Origin: Methylosinus sp. LW4
Lineage (GTDB): Bacteria > Pseudomonadota > Alphaproteobacteria > Rhizobiales > Beijerinckiaceae
Assembly: GCF_000379125.1 (NCBI RefSeq)
Contig: NZ_KB900627.1
Location: 532,563 to 596,562, forward strand
DNA: 64,000 nt
Direction: 5' to 3'
Shown: positions 63,209-64,000 of the stretch, one piece after another
Position numbering within the stretch: the first letter of the stretch is position 1
Layout: every line of letters begins with the position of its first letter
The notes under the pieces: generated by a model
Told to the model about the DNA's origin: nothing
The model's input: the letters and a program-made list of their open reading frames with translations, nothing else
Database searches by the model: none
Made by a program: the position numbers and the translations under genes

Positions 63209-63865
63209 TCATGAGGATGAGGCAGCGAGCACGGCGCTCCAGATTTCGGGCGCAGTTTTGCCCGCGGCTCTGAATTTGCTCAGTGCAAATTGACCCTTTC
63301 TGATGCGATGCATGAACTCGACGCAGGCAATCGTCGTGGCCGCATGTGGGAAGCGCTTGAACCCGAGCAAAGGACCCAAACGAAGCTTGATGGATCGGTG
63401 ATCCTGTTCGATCAGATTATTCAGGTATTTCGAAGATCGAATTCGAATCCGTGCGCCGCCTCGATGCTGTGCGAGAAGCTCGCGCGCCGCTCGATGCGAC
63501 GCCTGATATCCGTCGAGCGTAATTTTGCGCGGCAGCCGCCCGTGGCTCGCGAACGCACGACGGAAAAACGCTTTGGCGGCGGAGACATCTCGCTTCGCGC
63601 GCAGCAAAAAATCCACTGTTTTTCCCGTCTTGTCGACCGCGCGGTAGAGATAGACCCAGCGCCCCTTGATCTTGACACAGGTCTCATCGACGCGCCACGA
63701 TTCGCCGACTTGGCGCGCCAAACGGTTCCACCGCTTTTTGAACTCCGGGAATGTTAGCATTGAACCCAGCGGATGATGGTCGCATGGGCCAATGACAGCC
63801 CGCGCCGCCATCATTTCCACGAGATCTCGGAAGCTGAGCTTGTATCGCAAATACCAGCGCGCCAT
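63209..63865 (-). pseudogene. IS6-family transposase with a double frameshift
   Basis: It begins MARWYLRYKLSFRDLVEMMA, the standard IS6/IS26 start, and has the DDE pieces in ESWRVDETCVKIKGRWVYLY, ITLDGYQASH and LNNLIEQDHRSIKLRLGP. Between residues 23 and 42 the expected segment (L-S-L-A-H-A-T-I-I-R-W-V-Q) is present only in another frame, around 63745-63800, and contains a stop there. The gene frame instead reads VIGPCDHHPLGSMLTF. Two compensating indels thus scramble the helix-turn-helix region while keeping the frame open. Upstream of the ATG the sequence changes at once to IS256 debris, so the left end of the element is missing. Confidence 0.7.
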
Positions 63866-64000
63866 CACCCGTCTCGTCGGCGCGATCCTGCTCGAGACCA
63901 ACGATGAATGGGCCGTGCAGCGCGGTCGCTACATGACGCTGGCAACCATCGCGCCTTTGAGCGATGATCCGATCGTCAGACTGTCCGCCGTGACCGCCTG
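63864..64000 (+). pseudogene. IS256-family transposase, C-terminal remnant at the window edge
   Basis: The frame reads ITRLVGAILLETNDEWAVQR, GRYMTLATIAPLSDDPIV and runs off the window two bases into the probable TGA stop. It is the same conserved C-terminal block as at 292-459, same orientation, with high nucleotide similarity. It begins exactly at the start codon of the IS6-type transposase gene on the other strand, marking a junction between two elements. Confidence 0.65.

Noticed and set aside
1..64000. CRISPR arrays, tRNA or rRNA genes, replication origins
   Set aside because: No regularly spaced repeats, clover-leaf genes with CCA-type ends, rRNA motifs, or rep/par genes and iterons were seen on either strand.

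Overview
The window is GC-rich DNA from an alphaproteobacterium, most likely of the order Hyphomicrobiales. The clues are codon usage, RopB/Omp25-like and DcaP-like outer-membrane proteins, NodT-type outer-membrane lipoproteins, and a Rhizobiales-style palindromic repeat. A methanotroph-like relative (Methylocystaceae) is a guess only, because the window has no taxonomic marker: no rRNA, tRNA, housekeeping, replication or conjugation genes. It reads as an accessory region devoted to envelope transport, and mobile-element debris is concentrated at both ends.

Layout. 1-4.6 kb is a graveyard of IS256, IS5, resolvase, PepSY and RND fragments around one intact GGDEF-EAL gene. 4.6-6.5 kb holds a membrane-anchored serine hydrolase. 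6.9-18.5 kb is the most interesting block. It contains a TonB receptor with a DUF2946-like partner and a FecCD/BtuCD-type ABC importer (minus strand). Divergent from these is a plus-strand operon of an orphan nitrogenase component-1-like (NifD-like) protein, a second TonB receptor, a class III binding protein and a radical SAM protein. No NifH-like reductase and no second NifD/K-like subunit is present, and several metal-ligand positions of NifD are replaced. I infer an uptake and processing system for a metal complex or tetrapyrrole-like compound in which the NifD fold has been repurposed.

18.6-23.6 kb carries a DUF3604 PHP-type hydrolase translationally coupled to an SsuC/SsuB-type importer, with an SsuA-like binding protein divergent. 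23.7-30.9 kb is an RbbA/YhiI-type ABC exporter operon (HlyD, double-ATPase/permease, permease, NodT lipoprotein) next to a TetR regulator. 31-31.6 kb holds a cobalamin-riboswitch-like 3' box, a palindromic repeat and a possible cobN fragment. 31.8-40.7 kb is a two-component system and an RND efflux operon ending in a small cysteine-rich protein. 41-47.8 kb has a TPR protein, a porin, a very AT-rich spacer with a long hairpin, a two-domain outer-membrane protein and a small secreted protein.

47.9-55.0 kb is a LysR regulator divergent from a second, paralogous RND operon whose last stop codon is formed at an IS630 junction. 56.8-61.9 kb has a frameshifted TonB receptor with another DUF2946-like partner, divergent from a second two-component system. 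The window ends with a GT61-like glycosyltransferase, an IS6-type transposase and an IS256 fragment.

Three TonB receptors, two metabolite or metal importers and three tripartite exporters, each set with its own regulator or divergent promoter, suggest a gene pool for exchanging chelates, cofactors and toxic compounds across the envelope.
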